Source: Symbiodinium natans (Eukaryota > Sar > Dinophyceae > Suessiales > Symbiodiniaceae). Taken from it: a stretch of DNA of 64,000 bases. Shown here piece by piece: positions 32,231 through 40,617 of the stretch. How positions within the stretch are numbered: position 1 is the stretch's first letter; each line of letters begins with the position of its first letter. A model generated the notes under the pieces. It worked only from the letters and a program-made list of their open reading frames with translations. It was not told where the DNA came from and searched no databases. The stretch is from the NCBI GenBank assembly GCA_905221605.1, contig CAJNDS010002470.1, forward strand, positions 190,001-254,000, in the 5' to 3' direction. The position numbers were made by a program, and so were the translations under genes.

Positions 32231-34095
32231 AAGGCGTAGAATAGATACATAGATAAATAAATATGTATATATAAACATATATTTGCATACAGAGTTTGTT
32301 GATGGCATTGCTTGCTTGGCCAATGGCCAGGTGCCAAGACGAATGGGAAGCATCCCTCCGCTCTGTAGGCGTGCGGCGCCCAGTTCGAGGACGACGGCTT
32401 CATCTGCGTAGCAGCCTTCAGAGGGTACCTACAGTAGGCCCAAGTACAAGCTCACTGCCCTGACCCCTAATATGCCCCATAGAGCCTAGGTACATGGACC
32501 GGGTTGTGTATCGGAGCAGTGAGTTGTTGGATTAGCTGCACTCTGCTCAGGTTGTGGTGCTAATCTGTCTGCTACAGAAAGATGCACTTGCTGGCAAGAA
32601 GAGATCGGCCTGAAAAGCTGCTGCCTTCCGTAGTTGATGGTTGTGTGTGTGGGAACGCAAATCCGGCATGCTCCCACTTATGCTCGGCCGGTGATGATTG
32701 GGCTCTGCTGCAGCTAGAAGGTGTGGGCATTTCCCTACAATGATAGGGTTACCCGTTATATACCCCCCCCCCCCTCCGCCCCCACCCCCCCAGCTAGAAT
32801 ACAAGCCCCTTTACTCTCCCCCCCCCCCCCCCCCAACAAAAAAAAACAGAGTTTGGGAAACTCTCATGTAGGTCCCCAACATGGGGATCTGCATGGGTAG
32901 AAGTGCCATCGTCAGCATATGCCTGCGGCCTTATGCAGTCTGAACTTGCAAGGCAGCTCGGCACAGCTTGTGTGACTGGGAGTTAATCAGCATGTCCGTG
33001 TTTGATCATGTGTTTTCCTTTACAGTTATCTTGCCCTGCTACTGCATCATTGAAACTTATATATGTTTGTGTTTTTGGTACAATTCTTCGTGCTTTTAGT
33101 GCACGGCCGAGTGGGGTGCAGGCGACTCAGGGAGGCGTCGGGAGTTGCATTTTTGGGGCGCGGCTGCAGGTCTTCAGAGGAGTCCTCACAACAGAAGGTC
33201 CCCAAAGAGCTTTAGTGTTTGGGGGGTGTAAGGGTTTCAGGGTTCAAGGGTTTAAGGGTTTAAGGTTTCAGGTTTTAAGGGTTTAGGGTTTCTGGTGTAG
33301 GGACCCAACATACCTAAACCCTAAACCCTAAATCCCAAAATTGGGGAAGCTGCGGGGGTCTAGGGTTTAGGGTTTAGGGGTTTTGGGGGTTTAGGGGTTT
33401 CGGGGTTAGGGGTCATAGGGGTTAGAGGTTAGGGGTTAGGGGTGGGGTTTAGGGTGGGGGACATGGCCAAGTTGACAGGTGTGGGGTTGTCGGATGCCGA
33501 TTCCCATCCCTATCATGCCGGAGAGAAAGTTGCACCAGAGCCTCTGCAAGTGGTCATGGCACCGTCTCTTAAGATGAATTTGCCTTGCTTTGCCAGATTG
33601 AAACGGCCACAGCTACCAGTTCCTCCGACCGGAAGATCCGACGGTGACATGCCCCATCCATGTGGCATTTGCTTACTGTAGCATGACCTGGCACTGCAAC
33701 TACCGTGCTGAGCTCTTGTGTACCAGTCTATGGTGTTAAGGTACAGGACCCTCATGCGCAAACTGCCAGCTCATAAGGCCTTCGAGGCAGACTTCTTGCT
33801 TGCTTCCTCGAAGCGAAGCATTGAAGCGAAGCATTGAAGCGAAGTAGGAAGTTGCCAGGTGAAGCTTGCTGACAAAGAAGACGCAGATTTCGAAGGTTCC
33901 AGTTTCAGCTGTCCGCATCAGGCTCAGCAGCCGAAACCCTCACCCAAACCCGAAACCTTTAACCCAGAGCTCTTTTCTTACCCTAAACCCGAAACCCTAA
34001 ACCCTAATTAAACCCTACTACTACAAAAACCCAAGGTCAAAGCCACGGCTGTCCAGCCCTTCAAGCCTTGGTGCCTGCAGCGCCATATGATCTGC
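32231..34095. other. Stretch without a recognised gene
   Basis: This contains poly-C runs (32764-32773, 32820-32834), degenerate telomere-like tracts (33232-33300 and 33359-33452), and a 14-base tandem GAAGCGAAGCATTG (about 33808-33845). No domain was recognised in the open frames. Confidence 0.4.
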
Positions 34096-34242
34096 AATCT
34101 GCATCGCACAGACCAAGCTTTGTGTGCCTGATCAAGGTTTAGGGTTTAGGATACCCTAAACCCTGAACCCTGAACCCTAAACCCGGCATAGGGTGTCCGG
34201 TTTAGGGTTTTGGGTGTAGGGACCCCCAAGCCCATAAATGTG
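34096..34242 (+). repeat. 147-bp flanking direct repeat, left copy
   Basis: This is identical base for base to 40471-40617, which lies immediately outside the other end of the retroelement. It contains TTTAGGGTTTAGG next to CCCTAAACCCT, that is, a telomere-repeat hairpin, plus GGTTTAGGGTTTTGGGTG near its right end. The simplest reading is an unusually long target-site duplication. The borders overlap the terminal repeats by two bases on each side (TG here, AA at the right copy). Confidence 0.85.
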
Positions 34243-34679
34243 TATGCAGCAGCTTTCCGCTTAGAGATCTTCGCCAATTTCTGGCACAGCATCTATTGCC
34301 CGTGGGCCAATGATCTCAAGAAGGGAGCAGGAGAAAGATAGGATTCAAGTGCCCACAATACACGCGCATAGGACCCATCACACGCCTCCTCCGCCTGTGC
34401 GTGTGATGTACGCCCGGACGCAGACATCACAGGAGGGCGAAGTCCCAAAGTGCCACGCGTAAAGTAAAGGTTGGAACGTAGTGATCAGAAAAGACTACCT
34501 AGGAACCCGACCTTTGAAAGCGAGCTGAGGCTGATGCAATGAATGTTCTTCACCATCTTCATAAAACTGTGATGAGAACCACGTTATTTTGGGTTGTCCT
34601 CGATTATGCCTGAGTGCACCTGGGATTAAGAGCCAACGTTGGCCCAGGCTTAAAACTCGCCAGCACCAGACCTGACAAA
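34241..34679 (-). repeat. Pseudo-LTR, 3' copy of the retroelement
   Basis: This is identical to 40034-40472 except that base 34274 or its neighbour reads C in TTCGCCAATT where the other copy has T (TTCGTCAATT). It probably carries the promoter and processing signals, but no TATA box or polyadenylation signal is obvious. Confidence 0.9.
34376..34430. promoter_or_regulatory. Mutually exclusive hairpins in the pseudo-LTR
   Basis: CATCACACGC (34376-34385) pairs perfectly with GCGTGTGATG (34399-34408) around a 13-base loop. The second arm can instead pair with the downstream ACATCAC (34424-34430) through GTGATGT (34403-34409). The same arrangement is in the other terminal repeat. An RNA switch or processing signal is possible but unproven. 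Confidence 0.5.
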
Positions 34680-34812
34680 ATGAAATCCAGCCAGCAAAAC
34701 AAACTAACAGGACACGTGAGAATGCAAAATGCGCAAGCAAAGCAGATCAGCATGAAAGCATATGACGGAGTGGAATTTGTTTTGCCACGGGCGGCGGTCG
34801 TAACATCAAAGT

Positions 34813-37800
34813 TCAGAGAGATGTAGGGCTTTGGCGCCCAACTGCAAATACGATTTGAGGCCTCTTAAAAGACTCACAATAATTGCCGTTCATCACTGGC
34901 AGGTTGGTTCGGAACTCATTCAGCAGCGTACTGTCATGCGACACGTGCTTTAGCCAGATTTTCAGCTTTTCAGTCACAAAACCTTCAGGGTAACCAGCTT
35001 GGCGAGTGATCATCACCATGAAGTCTCTCAGAGATTGTAGGAAACATGCCCTGTTGCTGGACAATTGTTTACATCTCGCAAAACCACCCATGAGAACCGC
35101 TTCAAATGTCGCCGGTGGTGAGAAAGAGCACCATGGTAGCAGCGCTTGTTGATAGCGCCGACTGTAAGCAACAACTTCGCCAACAGGTTTGTAGTGAGCG
35201 CGCCAATGGATCGAATCATGCATGCTCAGCAGCGTCATCCCAACAAAGGGGTTGACAGCATCATCCTTCATGACAAGGTGCGGAGGGTACACAAACATCA
35301 AAATTTCTTCAGCACGTTTTGCCGCCCAATCCTCACCATAGCAGAGGGGATACAGGATGAAAATCCTGAGGTCGTCAACAAAGCGGATACCACAGAAGGA
35401 GCAGTCTTTCAGGTTCTCCTTGTACGCTAGCCAGGTTTGAGACCTCAAAGCCCTCATTTCATGAGCGACGAGAACCAGTCGAAAAATTGCACCACCCGCA
35501 GCTTGTCCCATCATGATGCCTTCGGTTTGCCACCCGCGAGCGGCTCCAAAGCAGAACTGCATGTGGCGGAACAAGAACGCCAACACAGGGTCCACGTCCT
35601 CAAGGGCGAATTTAACCCATTGGGTCCCTGCCGGTTTGGTCCACGACGCAGAGCCATGAGGAGAGTGTAGTGAGCGTTTTGCAGTTGGGGAGGTCGTAAC
35701 CCACGCGCTCCGACGGCCCATTTGCTGCATGGCAGAACTGATGAAATGCCAGGCATCCTGGGCTTCCTGGTGCTGGATTCGCATGTATCCGTTGTCCACA
35801 TCCCGTGAGAGGATGAGAGTGCCGTAGTTGCTTAATTCATTCATCTTCGTGCTCAAGCCCAGATGTTCAAAAGGTCTATCCCGAAACTTTTCCATCGAGG
35901 CGATAACCGACTGGTGAGTGGGGCGGTCAAAATGCGAATCCGTCGGGAGGCTTTTGAGACATAGGTCAATGAAACGAGCAAGGAGGCGGCGCAACAAGCT
36001 CAAAGGATTGCAAGACTGGTCACCCAGCGGTCGAGCAATCGCAAGGTTCTTGTGTTTGGGGACAGCTCTGACCTTTCCCCATGATTCATCACGCCCTGCC
36101 AAAGCTGTCAGCCAGCGACGTTTAAACCGCTTGTTGAGTGAGGCTGGCTGCAGGGTTTCACGCAGATTTGGGATCGAAGTGGCTTTTGTGTCCAACCAGT
36201 TCTCATCACTTCGTAGGTAAGTGAAGTTTGTACCCTCAACTGGCTGCAAGCAATCAGTGAGGTCGACCTTGCGTGCAGTGAACTCACCGAAGTCTACAGC
36301 TTCGGAGTCAATGTTCCTGACTGTTAGCAGCATGTCTGACTCCACTCCAAGCTTGGAGGAGCTGTTGTTACCTGCATGTGTTTTGAAGGGGCGCAAGACC
36401 TTATAAGCAGCACCAATCATCAACAGGTTGCCTGGCGGGTGGTGCTGGAACAAACCACAAGCTTGCAGAAAGTACATGCGTGGGCACATGCATACAAACT
36501 CCGATGTGTTCTTATCGAGCGCCTCTATGAAGAGACCCTCGCAAAGCCTTTTCACTTGAAGCACGTCAGCCATGAGTACGTGGTGGCCCTGCGCATCAGA
36601 ACGTGCATCAAACACACGCCAACTATCAGCCAACAACTGTGAGAATTCCTTCGAAGTGGCTTCTAGCTTCTCTTTGACAGTGTCACAGCACCAGGGATCC
36701 AGCAGTGCGCGGGCAGTACGGGAAAAACCCCTCTGAACATCACGAAGCGTGGAACGCTTGCCTGGCACCACACGGGTGCGTGCTGACAGCCGGCGTATAA
36801 AGTCTAGATGACTCGGCACAGGGAGCTCACTCTGACGCACGCAAACGTGATAAGTACCATCTAGGGCTTTGCATCTTGGCCATCGATCTTTGGGGAAAGC
36901 GTGACAACAGCATGCGCAAAAGTTCGCATCATCCAGATGATTGTTGAACTTTGGCGCGGAGCGCACCACATCTAGCATACTAGGAGCCGGCTTCCAAACA
37001 ATCTGGCACTTTGCTCGCCCGTCAGAAAATACGGTAGCTTGGCAAGCCCCTATGGCGAACAGTCGGACAAGGAACTTTTGGATGAGCTGCTTAGTGCTAC
37101 GAAAGTGCAACGGGGTGCCACACCACGGCAACTCAAGCACAAGACGTTTGACAGGGAGTTGCAGCTTGAGTTGGCAGGCACGTTTGCGCAAAAACCTCAT
37201 AGCATTGTTTCTGTTGCTGGATGATGCCCAGCGACGGACCTGATGGAAGATGTACACCAGGGTGGTACGAGACTTGAGAAGGAACAGAAGGCGGAGACCA
37301 TGTTTGGCAACTTTGTCACGCCGATTGAAACACAAAGCACACAGAATGCGGCCAACGGATGAGAAAGGCTGGGGCTTTGACGGTAGGCGAAGCATACCAA
37401 CAGCTCTAAAACCTCGTTGTTTCCTGAGATGTCTTGCCATGGGGCGTTGGCACTGTAACAAGGCCTGGTCAGGACTGTGAGACTGCGGAGCCCTCAATGG
37501 CACTGCAGGTCCTAAGATCTTTCGCCTTCGTGCCAAGCTCGGGTTCACCAACTCAAGCGCTTCATGACTGAGGTGGCGATAAACATGAGGAGTGTTCAGC
37601 TTGAAGCAAAAGTTGCCAAGAAAAACACGCTCAGCTGCTACCGCCTCATGCACTCCACCATCAACGGCCACAACAGGCAGCATGAAGAAAGACGCCACAG
37701 CAGGCAGTTCACTGTGCACCTTTTCTCTGAAGAAAAAATACGCAGGGATCTGGCCAGTGGCTCCAGGATTGTGTATCCTGAAAGTGTGATCGGTGTGCCT

Positions 37801-38187
37801 GCGGTTGAAGTCAACTGTCCGCCCAGCATACACGTGGGAGTGCAGTGGACTCCACAGAACATATAGAGCATTACACGGAATTGTCGTCAAGTGAGGCCAC
37901 AGGCCGCCTGGAAATCGCTTCAGGTATGCAACAAGGCTCACGTCATGATCAAAGGTTGACAATGAGAGGTATTCAATCACAACCGGGAGTGACACAAGTC
38001 GCAAGTCAAGCAAGGCTGACAAACTGCAGTTGCCAGCAGTACCCAGCTTCCTGGCAACGGAACACATGCACTCAATTAGCAAGAACAGTATGGATCGCAA
38101 CACGCTTCTCCATTGGGCCCTTCTTTGCGATGGGAGTCGAGTTGCCTCTGCGACGTGCGTGGCAACGTCATCGCCTTGACGATGTAG
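34813..38187 (-). CDS. ORF2: GIY-YIG endonuclease and reverse transcriptase polyprotein
   Basis: This is open from the codon after the ORF1 stop to 34813, 1124 codons. Residues below count from the GTG at 38103. A GIY-YIG endonuclease lies at about 78-170: YVLWS (81-85), VYAGRT (91-96), a catalytic-type Arg in FNRR (99-102), a Glu at about 158 in AAERVFL, and LN at 169-170. A CxC region follows (CACCCHAF, 396-403). The reverse transcriptase spans about 675-960: ARPLGDQSCN (690-699), motif A DVDNGY (768-773), motif B GIMMGQAAGG (862-871), catalytic FVDD (908-911), and a motif E-like FVGMTL (953-958). All key residues are present, and no frameshift or premature stop is seen, so the enzyme may be active. 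No ATG lies near the 5' edge before codon 13 (38067), so synthesis by readthrough from ORF1 is the natural model, with internal initiation as the alternative. Confidence 0.9.
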   Translation of the reverse strand, partial: LHRQGDDVATHVAEATRLPSQRRAQWRSVLRSILFLLIECMCSVARKLGTAGNCSLSALLDLRLVSLPVVIEYLSLSTFDHDVSLVAYLKRFPGGLWPHLTTIPCNALYVLWSPLHSHVYAGRTVDFNRRHTDHTFRIHNPGATGQIPAYFFFREKVHSELPAVASFFMLPVVAVDGGVHEAVAAERVFLGNFCFKLNTPHVYRHLSHEALELVNPSLARRRKILGPAVPLRAPQSHSPDQALLQCQRPMARHLRKQRGFRAVGMLRLPSKPQPFSSVGRILCALCFNRRDKVAKHGLRLLFLLKSRTTLVYIFHQVRRWASSSNRNNAMRFLRKRACQLKLQLPVKRLVLELPWCGTPLHFRSTKQLIQKFLVRLFAIGACQATVFSDGRAKCQIVWKPAPSMLDVVRSAPKFNNHLDDANFCACCCHAFPKDRWPRCKALDGTYHVCVRQSELPVPSHLDFIRRLSARTRVVPGKRSTLRDVQRGFSRTARALLDPWCCDTVKEKLEATSKEFSQLLADSWRVFDARSDAQGHHVLMADVLQVKRLCEGLFIEALDKNTSEFVCMCPRMYFLQACGLFQHHPPGNLLMIGAAYKVLRPFKTHAGNNSSSKLGVESDMLLTVRNIDSEAVDFGEFTARKVDLTDCLQPVEGTNFTYLRSDENWLDTKATSIPNLRETLQPASLNKRFKRRWLTALAGRDESWGKVRAVPKHKNLAIARPLGDQSCNPLSLLRRLLARFIDLCLKSLPTDSHFDRPTHQSVIASMEKFRDRPFEHLGLSTKMNELSNYGTLILSRDVDNGYMRIQHQEAQDAWHFISSAMQQMGRRSAWVTTSPTAKRSLHSPHGSASWTKPAGTQWVKFALEDVDPVLAFLFRHMQFCFGAARGWQTEGIMMGQAAGGAIFRLVLVAHEMRALRSQTWLAYKENLKDCSFCGIRFVDDLRIFILYPLCYGEDWAAKRAEEILMFVYPPHLVMKDDAVNPFVGMTLLSMHDSIHWRAHYKPVGEVVAYSRRYQQALLPWCSFSPPATFEAVLMGGFARCKQLSSNRACFLQSLRDFMVMITRQAGYPEGFVTEKLKIWLKHVSHDSTLLNEFRTNLPVMNGNYCESFKRPQIVFAVGRQSPTSL

Positions 38188-38190
38188 TCA
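38188..38190 (-). promoter_or_regulatory. Leaky UGA stop between ORF1 and ORF2 (UGA CUA)
   Basis: ORF1 ends in UGA, followed by CUA CAU, and ORF2 continues in the same frame with no further stop. UGA followed by CUA is an established high-readthrough context in viral and cellular mRNAs. Selenocysteine insertion or a fresh nonsense mutation are alternatives. Confidence 0.6.
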
Positions 38191-39777
38191 CTCATCGGCG
38201 TCGTGCTTCATGGCAAGGGCACGTGCCACCCATCTGCGAAGCTCATGCACTTGGCGCTTGTCACACTTCAAGCCAATATTTTGTGTGGCCAGCTTGAAAG
38301 TACCATAGACGGACTCACGGATTTGACCCTCAACACCCAACTTTTCCAAGGCAGTGTCAAATTTGACAGCAACGGCGTGCAGCGGTGAGCTGCTATCAAT
38401 GGGTTGCTCTTTGCTGGCTTCTTTGACTGACAGAAGCGTGGTCCCAGGCAATGAACGCGGCAAAGCAGACGCATCATGCTCAAACTTGTCAAGAGTGTAG
38501 GCACCAAAGTCAAAGTCAACACGCTTGGGCAGTTTGGACGCAGGCTCACTGGATGCATGCTCCGAGACCGTTGGAGCTTTACGTTTTTCAGGAGCCTCAT
38601 GTTGTCCCTTCTTGTACTGCTGAGGAACGTTGGTAGCAATCCAAGCAACGCACTCTTGCACAACCGGCTTGGCCACTTGCAGGTTTAATTTAGGAACTAC
38701 TCCGAAGAAGAAGTCCCTTTCATTACTGCTGGTGGCTATGGGCTTGGCACCTTCACGAATCCAAAACTTGCGCGATTCAGTCGGCTGCAACTCCACAATC
38801 CTCTGAATCATGAGCTTGTTGATCGCCAGGCATTTCGCAATTTTATCAGGACTGCCCCGATCCATGCGTTGGATGTCATCGGGGTTGAGGTGGCTTGGCG
38901 CTTTCCAAAGGAGTGCATTCAAAGTGTTATGCAACAACACAGCATCGGCTATCTTTGTTGGATCAGCTCGACCCTCCTCGATGCCATGATGCATGGACTG
39001 TGTGATAAATGGGTGCAAGTCTACGCCCTGACACACTCGACCAAGCGAGTCAATCAGCGAATCGGCGACAACTCTGAGATCATTCTCATCAAGATGGTCA
39101 AGGCTGACAACGGAGTTAATCAAACACCGCACAGTGCTGTCAAAATCGCCAGCCTTTTCTGTTGCGCAAGGCATAGCTTTCAACACCTCAGTCCTTTCAG
39201 CTTCTGAAAGCAGCAACAGCATATCAACAGCTTGCTGGACCCTTGACGCGTGTGGCTGGGATGGAGTTTGCGAAGCATCAGGGAAACCAGAGTGGCTTGG
39301 CATAGGCGGTTGCGTGGGTTGGCAGCCTGTATGATGCATTGGTTGAAAGGATGGGTTGCTCATTTGCAAAGGCACTGTTGTCGAAGCTTGCGAAGCATCA
39401 GGGACACCGGGGGGGTTCGGCATAGGTGTCATGTGTGCGGGTTGGAAGCCTGTGTGATGCAAAGGCTGCATCGAAGGACTGCTCATTTGCATAGGCACTG
39501 TCGCCGTCTCCGCGCCTCCTTGGACGTGTTGCCCGTCATACACGTTGCTATGGAGGGGGAAAAACCAGTTTCCCTGCATGCCCCAGTTGGCACTCGGATT
39601 GCACTGCCCTTGGTAGAACAGGTTCTGTCCAACGCCAAACATTGCGCAAAACCTACAACAGGCGACCACTGGAGTCAGCTCTGGATGGAATCCACGCTGC
39701 AAACCCTTTGTTTGAGCACGAGAGGCAACACGAGAACCGTAAGAAACATCCTCGATCGCAAGAAAGGCTGTGAACAT
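38188..39777 (-). CDS. ORF1 of the retroelement, unknown family
   Basis: A 529-codon frame with an ATG at 39777; a second good start is Met46. Residues about 50-175 are rich in Gln, Met, His and Pro and include two tandem 40-residue repeats: 93-132 and 134-172, each with a VP-QMS core, P-QP-HHTG and PDASQ. Residues 176-385 look globular and helical with many Leu, Asp and Val. A basic PEKRKAP motif (395-401) and SKLPKRV (414-420) could be nuclear targeting or RNA contacts. The C-terminus (460-529) is again helical. No recognised domain, zinc knuckle or esterase motif is present. By position it should act like a nucleic-acid-binding Gag or ORF1p, which is inference. Confidence 0.8.
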   Translation of the reverse strand: MFTAFLAIEDVSYGSRVASRAQTKGLQRGFHPELTPVVACCRFCAMFGVGQNLFYQGQCNPSANWGMQGNWFFPLHSNVYDGQHVQGGAETATVPMQMSSPSMQPLHHTGFQPAHMTPMPNPPGVPDASQASTTVPLQMSNPSFQPMHHTGCQPTQPPMPSHSGFPDASQTPSQPHASRVQQAVDMLLLLSEAERTEVLKAMPCATEKAGDFDSTVRCLINSVVSLDHLDENDLRVVADSLIDSLGRVCQGVDLHPFITQSMHHGIEEGRADPTKIADAVLLHNTLNALLWKAPSHLNPDDIQRMDRGSPDKIAKCLAINKLMIQRIVELQPTESRKFWIREGAKPIATSSNERDFFFGVVPKLNLQVAKPVVQECVAWIATNVPQQYKKGQHEAPEKRKAPTVSEHASSEPASKLPKRVDFDFGAYTLDKFEHDASALPRSLPGTTLLSVKEASKEQPIDSSSPLHAVAVKFDTALEKLGVEGQIRESVYGTFKLATQNIGLKCDKRQVHELRRWVARALAMKHDADE

Positions 39778-40033
39778 GTGAAATTACAAGTACTCTGCAC
39801 CACTTCGCAAGAGGTAGAAACAGGTAATGTGAGCCAACAACATCCAAAAAAAAAAACTACAGCAAACCGCAACTGATCTCATTGAACCATTAGAACCTGG
39901 TAAATCTGATGCCATGAGATTCTCTATGTTTCTCTGTTAATTTCTCTATGTCCATTGGACAATGACAAGTCCCCCGATGGAGGCATTTTGAGACACGGCA
40001 TCAGCCAGAAGGCCGGAACTCGTGCCCAAAACA

Positions 40034-40472
40034 TGTATGCAGCAGCTTTCCGCTTAGAGATCTTCGTCAATTTCTGGCACAGCATCTATTGCCCGTGGGC
40101 CAATGATCTCAAGAAGGGAGCAGGAGAAAGATAGGATTCAAGTGCCCACAATACACGCGCATAGGACCCATCACACGCCTCCTCCGCCTGTGCGTGTGAT
40201 GTACGCCCGGACGCAGACATCACAGGAGGGCGAAGTCCCAAAGTGCCACGCGTAAAGTAAAGGTTGGAACGTAGTGATCAGAAAAGACTACCTAGGAACC
40301 CGACCTTTGAAAGCGAGCTGAGGCTGATGCAATGAATGTTCTTCACCATCTTCATAAAACTGTGATGAGAACCACGTTATTTTGGGTTGTCCTCGATTAT
40401 GCCTGAGTGCACCTGGGATTAAGAGCCAACGTTGGCCCAGGCTTAAAACTCGCCAGCACCAGACCTGACAAA
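40034..40472 (-). repeat. Pseudo-LTR, 5' copy of the retroelement
   Basis: Matches 34241-34679 at all but one position. It lies upstream of ORF1, so transcription of the element probably starts within it. Confidence 0.9.
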
Positions 40473-40617
40473 TCTGCATCGCACAGACCAAGCTTTGTGT
40501 GCCTGATCAAGGTTTAGGGTTTAGGATACCCTAAACCCTGAACCCTGAACCCTAAACCCGGCATAGGGTGTCCGGTTTAGGGTTTTGGGTGTAGGGACCC
40601 CCAAGCCCATAAATGTG
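40471..40617 (+). repeat. 147-bp flanking direct repeat, right copy
   Basis: Identical to 34096-34242. Host sequence resumes with CCAATGTGCCCAGG at 40618, where the left side has the terminal repeat instead. Confidence 0.85.

Larger units (their letters stand above)
34241..40472 (-). mobile_element. N-terminal-endonuclease Penelope-like retroelement, nearly intact
   Basis: This 6.2-kb element has 439-bp direct terminal repeats, a 256-bp leader between the right repeat and ORF1, ORF1, ORF2, and about 133 bp between ORF2 and the left repeat. The encoded order GIY-YIG endonuclease, CxC region, reverse transcriptase matches the permuted Penelope-like elements described as Naiad and Chlamys. Canonical Penelope elements have the endonuclease at the C-terminus. 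Direct pseudo-LTRs are also a Penelope-like trait. Retroviral-type LTR elements are excluded by the absence of protease, RNase H and integrase. The single difference between terminal repeats and the identical flanks indicate a recent insertion. No hammerhead ribozyme core was seen in the terminal repeats. Confidence 0.9.

Noticed and set aside
31736-32231. Long frames of 163 and 137 codons on opposite strands
   Set aside because: They translate trinucleotide repeats and have no other content.
34241-34679. Hammerhead ribozyme in the pseudo-LTR
   Set aside because: CTGATG and CTGTGATGAG occur, but no CTGANGA core with a following GAAA was found on either strand.
35028-39876. Antisense frames within the retroelement (60-208 codons)
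   Set aside because: They are shadows of ORF1 and ORF2, which have the recognisable domains.
34241-40472. Classification as an LTR retrotransposon
   Set aside because: The direct repeats look like LTRs, but GIY-YIG is present and protease, RNase H and integrase motifs are absent.
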